64,000 nt of DNA, taken from contig CAVZUA010000034.1 in the NCBI GenBank assembly GCA_963778385.1, forward strand, positions 124,001-188,000, given 5' to 3'. Position numbers and translations under genes: made by a program. Below, piece after piece: positions 8,900-16,871 of the stretch. The DNA comes from DATARH01 sp963778385. Lineage in GTDB: Bacteria > Pseudomonadota > Alphaproteobacteria > ATCC43930 > CGMCC-115725. The notes under the pieces are model-generated. The model was not told the origin of the DNA and ran no database searches. It was given only the letters and a program-made list of their open reading frames with translations. Positions within the stretch are counted from its first letter, which is position 1; each line of letters starts with the position of its first letter.

Positions 8900-9220
8900 A
8901 TGAGCGATCACACGGACATACTGCAACAGGCCGCCGACTGGCGCGATGCCGGCAAGGGCGTGGCGTTGGCGACGGTCGTCAAGACCTGGGGCTCCTCGCC
9001 CCGGCCAGCCGGCGCCAAGCTCGCGGTCGCCGAGAGCGGCGAGTTTGTCGGCTCGGTGTCGGGCGGCTGTGTCGAAGGCGCGGTCATCGAAGAGGCCCAG
9101 GCGGCGATCCTTGACGGCAAGCCGCGTCTGCTCGATTTCGGCGTCAGCGACGAGCAGGCCTGGGAGGTCGGTCTCGCCTGTGGCGGCAAGATCGAGATCT
9201 TTGTCGAGCGCGTCGAATGA
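8900..9220 (+). CDS. XdhC/CoxI N-terminal domain protein
   Basis: A 106-residue protein corresponding to the N-terminal XdhC_CoxI domain. WGSSPRPAGAKLAV, GSVSGGCVEGAV and the C-terminal GLACGGKIEIFVE are characteristic. XdhC-family proteins bind Mo cofactor, protect it, help sulfurate it, and insert it into xanthine oxidase-family apoenzymes. The usual protein is a single ~300-residue chain; here the C-terminal Rossmann half is the next gene, overlapping by four bases (ATGA). The ATG has GGGAGCG seven bases upstream. Confidence 0.9.
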   Translation: MSDHTDILQQAADWRDAGKGVALATVVKTWGSSPRPAGAKLAVAESGEFVGSVSGGCVEGAVIEEAQAAILDGKPRLLDFGVSDEQAWEVGLACGGKIEIFVERVE

Positions 9221-9915
9221 AAGGGCGCTACATCGATGCGGTGATGGCCGCCAACGCCGAAGGCCGCTCCGCCGCGCTGGCGACCGATCTCACATCCGGC
9301 GCACAGCTATTTCTCGATCAGGGCGAGACCGAGGGCGATCTCGAACTCGACGAGGTCTCCTTGGGGACCATGCGCGAGGCTTTGCGTGCCGACCGGAATA
9401 TATCGCTCGATACGGCGCAAGGCCGGGTCTTTGTGCAGGTGTTCAGCCCGCCGCGGCGCTGCTTTGTGATCGGCGCGGTGCACATCGCGCAGCCGCTGGT
9501 GCCGATGCTGGTCGCCTGCGACTACAAGCCGATCGTCATCGACCCGCGCGGCGCCTGGGCGACCGAGGCGCGTTTCCCCGGCGTCGAATTGTCGAGCGAA
9601 TGGCCCGACGAAGCACTCGAGCGCATGAAGCCGGACCGTGCCTCGGCCGTCGTCGCGCTCACCCATGATCCGAAGATCGACGACCCGGGCCTGATCGTCG
9701 CACTGCGCTCGGAGGCCTTCTACATCGGCGCGCTGGGTTCGCGGCGCACCCATGCGAAGCGGCTCGAGCGGCTGGGCAAGGAAGGCTTTGGCGAAAACGA
9801 GCTGTCGCGCATCCACGGTCCGATCGGGCTCAATATCGGCGGCGTATCGCAAGCCGAGGTCGCGGTGTCGATCGTCGCCGAGATGACGCAGGTGCTGCGT
9901 CGCGGCGAGGTGTAA
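9217..9915 (+). CDS. XdhC C-terminal Rossmann-domain protein
   Basis: A 232-residue protein with the XdhC C-terminal (Rossmann) domain: CFVIGAVHIAQPLVPML, then VIDPRGAWATEARFP, and the conserved YIGALGSRRTHAKR near the C-terminus. The first ~75 residues resemble the linker of full XdhC. Overlap with the preceding gene at ATGA suggests that the two polypeptides are made in equal amounts and reconstitute one chaperone. It closes the cox maturation block before repeat A1. Confidence 0.9.
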   Translation: MKGRYIDAVMAANAEGRSAALATDLTSGAQLFLDQGETEGDLELDEVSLGTMREALRADRNISLDTAQGRVFVQVFSPPRRCFVIGAVHIAQPLVPMLVACDYKPIVIDPRGAWATEARFPGVELSSEWPDEALERMKPDRASAVVALTHDPKIDDPGLIVALRSEAFYIGALGSRRTHAKRLERLGKEGFGENELSRIHGPIGLNIGGVSQAEVAVSIVAEMTQVLRRGEV

Positions 9916-9944
9916 TGGTGGTCGCGCTGAGTTCGGTTCTTCTC

Positions 9945-10020
9945 GTCACCCCCGCACAGGCGGGGGTCCAGGGCAATCGCTTCGTCGCGCGCCCTGGATT
10001 CCCGCTTTCGCGGGAATGAC
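9945..10020. repeat. Palindromic repeat family A, copy 1
   Basis: An element of about 76 bases: GTCACCCCCGC-A-CAGGCGGGGGTCC at the left and GGATTCCCGC-TTTC-GCGGGAATGAC at the right, the ends being inverted copies. It fills the gap before the molybdopterin-binding gene. Other copies: 20563, 22000 (decayed) and 63578 (inside glyS). Confidence 0.9.
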
Positions 10021-10041
10021 GACTTAAGTCGAGCGTCCTTC

Positions 10042-11694
10042 ATGCAGTTCGGCGAGGTCCCGGTCGCCGAGGCGGAGGGTGCGATCCTCGTCCACAGCCT
10101 CAGGCTCGGCAAGACCGCGCTCAAGAAGGGACGCATCCTGTCCGCGCCGGATATCGCCGAGATCGGCGCGGCCGGGATCGACGAGATCACCATCGTCCGC
10201 CTCGAGCTCGGGGATGTGCGGGAAGACCCGGCGGCGTCGCGTATTGCCGCCGCTGCCGCGGGGCCGGGAGTCACGACGGCCCCCGCCTTCACCGGCCGCG
10301 CCAACCTGTTCGCCGAGGCCAAGGGCCTGCTGGTCTTCGACCGCGACCGGCTCGACCGGCTCAATCTGGTCGACGAGGCGGTGACGATCGGCACGCTGCC
10401 GCCCTATGCCGTCGTCGAGCCCAAGCAGATGGTGGCGACCGTCAAGATCATCCCGTTCGCGGTGCCGGAAGACGCAGTCGCGCGCTGCGCGGCGATCGCC
10501 GCAGAAGGCGGGCCGCTACTGCGCATCGCGGCGTTCCGACCGCTCGCCGTGGGGATGGTGCAGACTCGCCTGCCAGGGCTCAAGGAAAGCATCCTCGACA
10601 AAACCCGTGAGGTGACACTCGGCCGGCTCGACGCGCTCGGCTGCTCGCTGGTGCTTGAACGACGCTGCGCGCATAAGACCGCCGCATTGGCGGCGGAGAT
10701 CGCCGCGGCGATCGGCGAGGTGGACCTGCTGCTGATCCACGGCGCCTCGGCGATCGTCGACCGCCGCGACGTGATCCCGGCGGCCATCGAGGCGGCTGGC
10801 GGCACGATCGATCATTTCGGCATGCCGGTCGATCCCGGCAATCTGCTGCTGCTCGGCCATGTCGAGGGCAAGCCGGTGCTGGGCCTGCCCGGCTGCGCTC
10901 GCTCGCCCAAGGTCAATGGCTTCGACTGGGTTCTCGAGCGGGTCGTCGCCGGGCTGCCGATAGGCAGGCGCGAGATCATGTCGATGGGAGCCGGCGGCTT
11001 GCTCGCCGAAATCCCAACACGCGGACTGAAACGCGAGCAAGCCGGCGCCGCGCCGGACGCGAAACCGGTTGCGAAAGTGCCGCCAGGCCCACGCATCGCC
11101 GCCCTATTGCTGGCCGCCGGGAAATCGAGCCGCATGGGCTCGAACAAGATGCTCGAGGAGATCGACGGACGGCCGATGGTGGCGCGCACCGCGCAACGCT
11201 TGCTGGCGTCGCGCGCCCGGCCGATCATCGCGGTACTGGGCAACCAAGCCGATGACGTCGACACCGCACTCGGCAAGCTGCCGGTTGAGCGCGTGCTGAA
11301 CCCCAACTTCGCCGACGGCCTGTCGACCTCGCTGAAATGCGGCCTCGCCGCCCTGTCGGCGGAGATTGACGGCGTGATCGTCTGCCTCGGCGATATGCCG
11401 CTAATCGCCGGGCGTGACCTCGACCGGCTCATGGCGGCCTTCAACCCGCTCGAAGGCCGCGCCATCATCGTGCCGACCCGGCGCGGCAAGCGCGGCAACC
11501 CGGTGCTGTGGGCGCGCCAATTCGTGCCCGAGATGATGTCGCTGGCTGGCGATCAGGGCGCCCGCAAGCTGATCGAAGAACACGCCGATCTCGTCGCCGA
11601 GGTCGAGATGGACAACGACGCGGTGCTTATCGATATCGATACCCCGCAGGCCCTCGCCGAATTGCGCGAGAAGGTGAAGCCGAGCGCGGCGTAA
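10042..11694 (+). CDS. Molybdopterin-binding / MobA-like nucleotidyltransferase fusion
   Basis: This 550-residue protein joins two domains. Residues 1-~330 resemble the molybdopterin-binding protein family (MoeA/CinA-type), with LLLIHGASAIVDRRDVIP and FGMPVDPGNLLLLG. Residues ~350-550 are a MobA-like NTP transferase: ALLLAAGKSSRMGSNKMLEE, LGDMPLI and RRGKRGNPVLW. The second domain resembles MocA, the CTP:molybdopterin cytidylyltransferase that makes the MCD cofactor needed by CoxL. The fusion probably couples Mo-pterin binding to cytidylylation. It ends the cox-type block; downstream lies repeat C. Confidence 0.9.
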   Translation: MQFGEVPVAEAEGAILVHSLRLGKTALKKGRILSAPDIAEIGAAGIDEITIVRLELGDVREDPAASRIAAAAAGPGVTTAPAFTGRANLFAEAKGLLVFDRDRLDRLNLVDEAVTIGTLPPYAVVEPKQMVATVKIIPFAVPEDAVARCAAIAAEGGPLLRIAAFRPLAVGMVQTRLPGLKESILDKTREVTLGRLDALGCSLVLERRCAHKTAALAAEIAAAIGEVDLLLIHGASAIVDRRDVIPAAIEAAGGTIDHFGMPVDPGNLLLLGHVEGKPVLGLPGCARSPKVNGFDWVLERVVAGLPIGRREIMSMGAGGLLAEIPTRGLKREQAGAAPDAKPVAKVPPGPRIAALLLAAGKSSRMGSNKMLEEIDGRPMVARTAQRLLASRARPIIAVLGNQADDVDTALGKLPVERVLNPNFADGLSTSLKCGLAALSAEIDGVIVCLGDMPLIAGRDLDRLMAAFNPLEGRAIIVPTRRGKRGNPVLWARQFVPEMMSLAGDQGARKLIEEHADLVAEVEMDNDAVLIDIDTPQALAELREKVKPSAA

Positions 11695-11700
11695 TACGCC

Positions 11701-11789
11701 GTCATTGCGAGCGAAGCGAAGCAATCTCCTGCCGCAGAGGGCCAAGACGGCAGAAGATTGCCGCGGCGCTTTCAGCACCTCGCAATGAC
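11701..11789. repeat. Palindromic repeat family C
   Basis: About 89 bases beginning GTCATTGCGAG and ending CTCGCAATGAC, exact 11-base inverted ends, with inner AGCAATCT/AGATTGC arms. It separates the converging Mo-cofactor gene and the small hypothetical at 11798, so it may serve as a bidirectional terminator. Only one copy was seen in the window. Confidence 0.85.
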
Positions 11790-11797
11790 GCTTGGCG

Positions 11798-12202
11798 TTA
11801 CCGTTTCGCGTTGACGATCAGATAGGCGGCGAAATCGGCCGGCTTCAGCTTGATTGCCTTGAGCTCGCTCTCACCGGAGAGCGCCCGGGTCACGATGAAA
11901 TGGTTCTCGACCTTGGTTTCGTTCAGGCGGAATACGCCGCGCGTGCCCTTGAGCTTCGGATAGAGGTTCGGGTCGACCATCCGCTCCTTGGCGGCGAGGC
12001 GGGCAATCGCGTCATCCTCGTCGAGCCCCTCGACGGGTTCGGCCGTGACGATCGACCAGTCGGTCTCGCCGGCCCAGCCGGCGGCGGCCGCTGCCTTGGG
12101 GTCGCCGTCGGTGACGCCGAGCTTGTAGAGATGCTTACCGAGCCCGACATCGGAGGCCCATTTGCCGGCCTTGACGCTGCGCGCGACATAAATGCTCGGC
12201 AT
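11798..12202 (-). CDS. Hypothetical protein, 134 residues
   Basis: I do not recognise the family. The product is soluble, with no signal peptide or membrane segment. It begins MPSIYVARSVKAGKWASDVG and contains repeated charged stretches, including LKGTRGVFRLNETKVENHF. A strong GGGAGGG ribosome site precedes the ATG, and codon use matches its neighbours, so it is probably a real gene. It follows the CopD-like gene by 10 bases and is the last gene of the GST-membrane protein-hypothetical unit. Confidence 0.7.
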   Translation of the reverse strand: MPSIYVARSVKAGKWASDVGLGKHLYKLGVTDGDPKAAAAAGWAGETDWSIVTAEPVEGLDEDDAIARLAAKERMVDPNLYPKLKGTRGVFRLNETKVENHFIVTRALSGESELKAIKLKPADFAAYLIVNAKR

Positions 12203-12212
12203 GCGCCCTCCC

Positions 12213-12665
12213 CTAGCCCCAGTACCGTCCGCTGCCGCCGATCGCCGCGGTGATCAGGCCGAGCACAAGGTTGACCATCACCAGGACCCGGATCTGGTTG
12301 AGCTGCGCCGCAGCAGCAACGTTGTCGCCGGCATCCAACGCCGTCCGGAAACGCTTCCATGGCGCGAAATAAAGATGAAAGAAAATCAGCATCATGACGA
12401 TACCGATCGCCATCATCACATGAACATAGAGACCGGCTGCATACCCACCCAGGAACAAGATAAAACCGCTGATCAGCAGCAGCACGATCGCGGCAAACAC
12501 CCAGGGGAAGAAGCCGCCAAACACCCGTCGCCATAACTCCAGACGCGCCGGCGGATCGAGCGGGCCGCTCGCGGGGCGTAGCACGAGCAGCGCAAAGAAC
12601 ATTCCGCCGACCCAGACCACCGCGCTCAGCACGTGCACGGTTACCGCGATCGACGGCACCAGCAT
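12213..12665 (-). CDS. CopD-like integral membrane protein
   Basis: A 150-residue protein with four predicted membrane segments: residues ~5-27, ~50-72, ~78-96 and ~126-146. HVLSAVVWVGGMFFALLVL carries the His and Trp-x-Gly-Gly pattern seen in the CopD family and other small haem/copper-linked membrane proteins. Function is not proven: copper resistance or a haem membrane protein are possible. It starts three bases after the GST stop, so these genes form one operon. Confidence 0.75.
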   Translation of the reverse strand: MLVPSIAVTVHVLSAVVWVGGMFFALLVLRPASGPLDPPARLELWRRVFGGFFPWVFAAIVLLLISGFILFLGGYAAGLYVHVMMAIGIVMMLIFFHLYFAPWKRFRTALDAGDNVAAAAQLNQIRVLVMVNLVLGLITAAIGGSGRYWG

Positions 12666-12668
12666 GGC

Positions 12669-13367
12669 TCAGCCGCCATAGCCGGGCGATTTCCGCGCCA
12701 GGCCGTCATGGAGATCGAGCATCCTGCCGCGCCAGGCGTAAATCGGGTCGTCCGACGCGAGCAGCGCGAAATCGCTGATCGAGCGCGCCCATTGGAACGC
12801 GCCGAAAACGATGTAGTCGGCATAGGCCGGTGCATCTCCGCAGACAAAAGGCTGGCGCTCGACGGTTCGGCGCAGCGGATCGAGGCTGGCGCGAAAGGCC
12901 GGCAGCCGCTCGTGCCGATCCTTGACGACATCTTCGAGGGTCAGGCCACCAAACCGGCTCTCACGCGATTGCCGGAAATATTCCCGATCCTGCGGCCCGA
13001 TATGCTTGTAGATATCGAGCAATACCAGGCGGATGAGCCTGACCTGCAGCACGGTCTCGGTCCAGTTCTGCACGAATTTTGACAGGCCGCGTGCAGTCGC
13101 GCCGGGAAACAAGCTCGGCCGGTCGGCGTAGCACTCTTCGAGATAATCGGCGATCGCCGATGAATCGTGCACGACCTTGCCGGCGTCGACGATCACCGGC
13201 ACCCGGCCGTCATTCGGCGTCGGCAGCATATCCTTCTCGGTAAAGCGCCACGGCACGGTCTCGACCTCGAGCCCCTTATGCGCCAGCGCCATCCGCGCGC
13301 GCCAGCAGAACGGGCTGAAGCGCCGGTCCTCCTCGACCCCGGCGAGATCGTACATCGTGATCGGCAT
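12669..13367 (-). CDS. Glutathione S-transferase family protein
   Basis: The ATG at 13367, six bases after GGAGG, gives 232 residues; the frame is open 90 bases further upstream but without family sequence. The N-terminal thioredoxin-fold domain shows FSPFCWRARMALAHKG, then RVPVIVDAGKVVHDSSAIADYLEE, the glutathione-binding cis-Pro and Asp-Ser motif. A helical C-terminal domain follows. It probably conjugates or reduces a small electrophile with glutathione in the cytoplasm. It is divergent from the nitrite reductase gene. Confidence 0.9.
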   Translation of the reverse strand: MPITMYDLAGVEEDRRFSPFCWRARMALAHKGLEVETVPWRFTEKDMLPTPNDGRVPVIVDAGKVVHDSSAIADYLEECYADRPSLFPGATARGLSKFVQNWTETVLQVRLIRLVLLDIYKHIGPQDREYFRQSRESRFGGLTLEDVVKDRHERLPAFRASLDPLRRTVERQPFVCGDAPAYADYIVFGAFQWARSISDFALLASDDPIYAWRGRMLDLHDGLARKSPGYGG

Positions 13368-13483
13368 CACCGGTCCTCCACGCTTTGACGACGCACTATG
13401 GCGCGTCACGCAGTTGCCGCCAACCGGCTGGCACGTCCTTTGCTGCGCCGCACCCAAACGAGCGATCGCGCGCGGCAGGATAA

Positions 13484-15259
13484 ATGGCGTCAGAACAAGG
13501 CTTTACCAACGAGCAGAAGCAATATCTCGAAGGGTTCATCGCTGCAATTGCCAATAAACGAGGCATGGGATTGCCCGCCGCGGCGGCATCAGGCGGCGGC
13601 AGCCCGTATCCCGGTGATCCGATGGCGATCCATTACGAGGCGCAAGACCGCGCCGTCGCCGCAGGCGGCAAGCTCGTGCCGGAAGAGGTCGCCAAGCGCG
13701 AAAAGCACCCCTTCGACATGTGGGACGAGATCGCGGCCAACGCCGCAGCCGGGCGCTTTCCCAAGGCGCTCGACATCTTCCGCCACAAATTCCACGGGCT
13801 GTTCTATGCCGCGCCGAACCAGGATGCCTTCATGCTCCGGTTGCGGCTGCCGGGCGGCATCGTCTCGGCGCATCAGGCGCGCGGGCTGGCCGATGTCGCC
13901 GAGCGCTTCGGCGGTGGCTATCTCGACATCACCACCCGCGCCAACCTTCAGATCCGCGAGATCGGCGCGGCACACCCGATCGAGGTGCTCGAGGCAATCG
14001 ACGAGCTCGGCCTCAGCTCGCGCGGCTCGGGCGCGGACAATATCCGTAACCTGACCGGCAGTCCCGCCGCCGGGATCGACCCGCAGGAGATTTACGACAC
14101 GCGCCCACTGACCCGCGCGCTCTACCACCACATACTCAATCACCGCGAACTCTTCGGCCTGCCGCGCAAGTTCAACATCGCCTTCGACGGCGGCGGCGGT
14201 CTGTCGGTGCTCGACGACACCAACGATATCGCTTTTACCGCCGTGCGCGTTGGTCCCGGCGCGGCGGTTGCGGAAGGCGTCTATTTCCGCATGGAGCTCG
14301 GTGGGATCACTGGGCATGGCGCTTTCGCCCGCGACGCCGGGGTCCTGCTGACCCCGGCCGAGGTTGTTCCCGCAGCGGTCGCCATCGTCAAGGCGTTCAT
14401 CGCACATGGCGACCGCACCGATCGCCACAAGGCCCGGATGAAATACCTGATCGACCGCTGGGGCATTCCCAAACTGGTCGAGGAGGCAGGGCAATACCTG
14501 CCGTTCGCCTGGCGCCACGCCGGCCCCGACATCAACGAGCCGCGCGGACCGGTCGACCGTTACGGCCATATCGGCGCGCACGACCAGGCGCAGCCGGGGC
14601 TCTGCTATGTCGGGGTCGTGTTTCCGGTCGGGCGTGTCACCGGCGCGCAGATGCGTGGGCTTGCGAACATCGCTGAACGATACGGCTCCGGCTCCCTGCG
14701 CCTGACCGTGTGGCAGAACCTGCTGATCTCCGACATTCGCCGCGGCGAAGTGCCGGCGGCCACCGCCGAGATCGCGGCGCTTGGCCTCGGCACCAAGGCC
14801 AGCGCGGTTCGCGGCGGGCTCGTGGCCTGCACCGGCAATGTCGGATGCAAGTTTGCGCTGGCGAACACCAAGCGCGACGCCCTGGCGCTTGCCGATCACC
14901 TCGACGCGCGGCTCGCGCTCGACGCGCCGCTCAATATCCATATCACCGGCTGCCCCAATTCCTGCGCGCAGCATGCGGTGGGCGATATCGGTCTTCTGGC
15001 GACCAAGGTCGATGCCGGCGACGAGGAGATCGAGGGCTACCACCTGCATGTCGGCGGCGGCTGCGGTAAGGAGCAGCGGCTCGGCCGCGAAATCCTGCAA
15101 TCGGTGCCCGCCGAAGATCTGCCGGCGCGGGTCGAGTCGCTGCTGCGCGCTTATCTCGCGCACCGCCGCGACGGCGAGAGCTTTTTCGACTTCGCCGGCC
15201 GCCACAGCGAGGCCGAGCTCGGCGCGATGCTGCGCACGCCGGTCGCCGAGGCTGCGTGA
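13484..15259 (+). CDS. nirA: Ferredoxin-type assimilatory nitrite reductase (siroheme, [4Fe-4S])
   Basis: This 591-residue protein belongs to the nitrite/sulfite reductase family and has two repeats of the ferredoxin-like half-domain. The cluster-siroheme cysteines are Cys449-x5-Cys455 (CTGNVGC) and Cys490-x3-Cys494 (GCPNSC). It would reduce nitrite to ammonium with six electrons. The context supports nitrite rather than sulfite: the next genes are a reductase flavoprotein and a NarK-type transporter. A GCAGGA ribosome site precedes the ATG. No assimilatory nitrate reductase gene lies in the window. Confidence 0.9.
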   Translation: MASEQGFTNEQKQYLEGFIAAIANKRGMGLPAAAASGGGSPYPGDPMAIHYEAQDRAVAAGGKLVPEEVAKREKHPFDMWDEIAANAAAGRFPKALDIFRHKFHGLFYAAPNQDAFMLRLRLPGGIVSAHQARGLADVAERFGGGYLDITTRANLQIREIGAAHPIEVLEAIDELGLSSRGSGADNIRNLTGSPAAGIDPQEIYDTRPLTRALYHHILNHRELFGLPRKFNIAFDGGGGLSVLDDTNDIAFTAVRVGPGAAVAEGVYFRMELGGITGHGAFARDAGVLLTPAEVVPAAVAIVKAFIAHGDRTDRHKARMKYLIDRWGIPKLVEEAGQYLPFAWRHAGPDINEPRGPVDRYGHIGAHDQAQPGLCYVGVVFPVGRVTGAQMRGLANIAERYGSGSLRLTVWQNLLISDIRRGEVPAATAEIAALGLGTKASAVRGGLVACTGNVGCKFALANTKRDALALADHLDARLALDAPLNIHITGCPNSCAQHAVGDIGLLATKVDAGDEEIEGYHLHVGGGCGKEQRLGREILQSVPAEDLPARVESLLRAYLAHRRDGESFFDFAGRHSEAELGAMLRTPVAEAA

Positions 15260-15272
15260 TGAGCCCAAGGGC

Positions 15273-16844
15273 ATGAATAACGTCCCGCGCCTGCCCGATA
15301 ACGCGCCGTTTTCGGCGCCGCAGCGCGCCTGGCTCGACGGCTTTATCGGCTGTCTGCTCGCCTACGACGCGCCGCCGGCGCAGCCTGCCGCGGTACCGGC
15401 GCCCGAACCGGTAGAGGAAGACCTGCCGTGGCACGACCCGCTGCTTTCGCTCGACGAGCGACTGGAGCTCGCCGCAGGGCGCCGGCCGCAGCATGTGCTG
15501 ATGGCGGCGATGGCGCAGCTCGATTGCGGGCAATGCGGTTATTTCTGCGAGTCCTATGCCGCGGCCATCGCCCGCGGCGCCGAGCCATCGCTGAACCGCT
15601 GCATGCCCGGCGGCAAAGCCACTTCACGCAAACTCAAGGAACTGCTCGCCGAAATCGGTGCACCGGCGGAAGCCAGACCGGCACTACCCGCGGTGCCGAC
15701 GCCACCCGTTGCACCGGCAACGGAAGCCGAGCCGCCAGGCCACCTGCGTGTGCGACTGAAGCAAGCCGCGTCGCTGCACGCCGCAGGTGCGGACAAGGAC
15801 ACGCGCCACGTCGTGCTCGAGGCCGTCGACGGGACGCTGGATTACCAGGTCGGCGACAGTCTCGGTATCGCCGCACGCAATGACCCGGCGCTGGTCGCGG
15901 CGATCATCGAGCGGCTTGGCGCGTCGCCGCGCACGGCGGTCCAGTCACCGGACAGCGTCGAACGGCCGCTTATCGACGCGCTCAGCGATTTCTGTGAAAT
16001 CCGCCGCGTCTCCGACCAGGCGGTCGAGGTGCTGGCGTCACGCGCGCATGACCGCGACGAATCGCGGGTGCTGCAGGCGATGGCCGAGGGCTATCCGGGC
16101 GCCGGCCCCGACAGCGCCGACTTGCTCGACCTGCTCGAAGCCTTCCCGTCGGCGCGGCCGCCTTTGTCCGAGCTAATCTCGGCGCTCGATCCGCTTTTAC
16201 CGCGGCTCTACTCGATCGCCTCGTCGCCAAAGATCAAGCCCGGCGAGGTGCATCTCGCGGTCAGCGTCGTGCGCTACAAGCTGCGCGCCCGCGAGCGCGG
16301 CGGCGTGGCCTCTACCTTCCTCAGCGACCGGCTGGCGCCGGGCGCCACGGTGCCGGTCTACGTCAACGCCGCGGAAGGCTTTCGCCTACCGGCGCCGGAC
16401 AAGCCGGTCATCATGATCGGACCCGGCACCGGAATCGCACCGTTCCGCGCCTTTCTCGAAGAGCGCCGCGCGGTCGGCGCCACGGGCCGCAACTGGCTCT
16501 TCTTCGGCAACCAGCGACACAGCCAGGATTTCCTGTTCGCGGACGAACTCGTCGCCTACTGCCGCGACGGGCTGCTGACCCGGCTCGACACCGCGTTCTC
16601 ACGCGATCAGGCGCACAAGATCTACGTCCAGCACCGGATGCTGGAGAGCGCCGCCGAGCTGTGGGCCTGGCTCGAGGACGGCGCGCATCTCTATGTCTGC
16701 GGCGACGCCGAGCGCATGGCGCGCGATGTCGATCGCGGCCTCGCCTACATCATCGCCAAGCAAGGTCGCATGGATGCGGCCGGCGCCAAAGCCTATCTCG
16801 CCCGCCTCGCCCGCGAAGGCCGCTACCTGCGCGACGTCTATTGA
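15273..16844 (+). CDS. NADPH flavoprotein with N-terminal Fe-S domain, CysJ-like
   Basis: Starting at ATG 15273, the product has 523 residues; the frame is open upstream but only as a shadow of nirA. Residues 81-115 hold four Cys (85, 88, 92, 110) in DCGQCGYFC...C-M-P-G-G, an Fe-S binding motif. Residues ~145-523 are a CysJ-like FAD/NADPH reductase: PRLYSIASS (FAD), GPGTGIAPFRAF (NADPH) and a C-terminal aromatic. The FMN flavodoxin domain of true CysJ is missing, so the Fe-S cluster may replace it as electron relay to NirA (inference). It lies 13 bases after nirA. Confidence 0.87.
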   Translation: MNNVPRLPDNAPFSAPQRAWLDGFIGCLLAYDAPPAQPAAVPAPEPVEEDLPWHDPLLSLDERLELAAGRRPQHVLMAAMAQLDCGQCGYFCESYAAAIARGAEPSLNRCMPGGKATSRKLKELLAEIGAPAEARPALPAVPTPPVAPATEAEPPGHLRVRLKQAASLHAAGADKDTRHVVLEAVDGTLDYQVGDSLGIAARNDPALVAAIIERLGASPRTAVQSPDSVERPLIDALSDFCEIRRVSDQAVEVLASRAHDRDESRVLQAMAEGYPGAGPDSADLLDLLEAFPSARPPLSELISALDPLLPRLYSIASSPKIKPGEVHLAVSVVRYKLRARERGGVASTFLSDRLAPGATVPVYVNAAEGFRLPAPDKPVIMIGPGTGIAPFRAFLEERRAVGATGRNWLFFGNQRHSQDFLFADELVAYCRDGLLTRLDTAFSRDQAHKIYVQHRMLESAAELWAWLEDGAHLYVCGDAERMARDVDRGLAYIIAKQGRMDAAGAKAYLARLAREGRYLRDVY

Positions 16845-16871
16845 TCCCACATCGTTGGGGAACTCCAGCAC

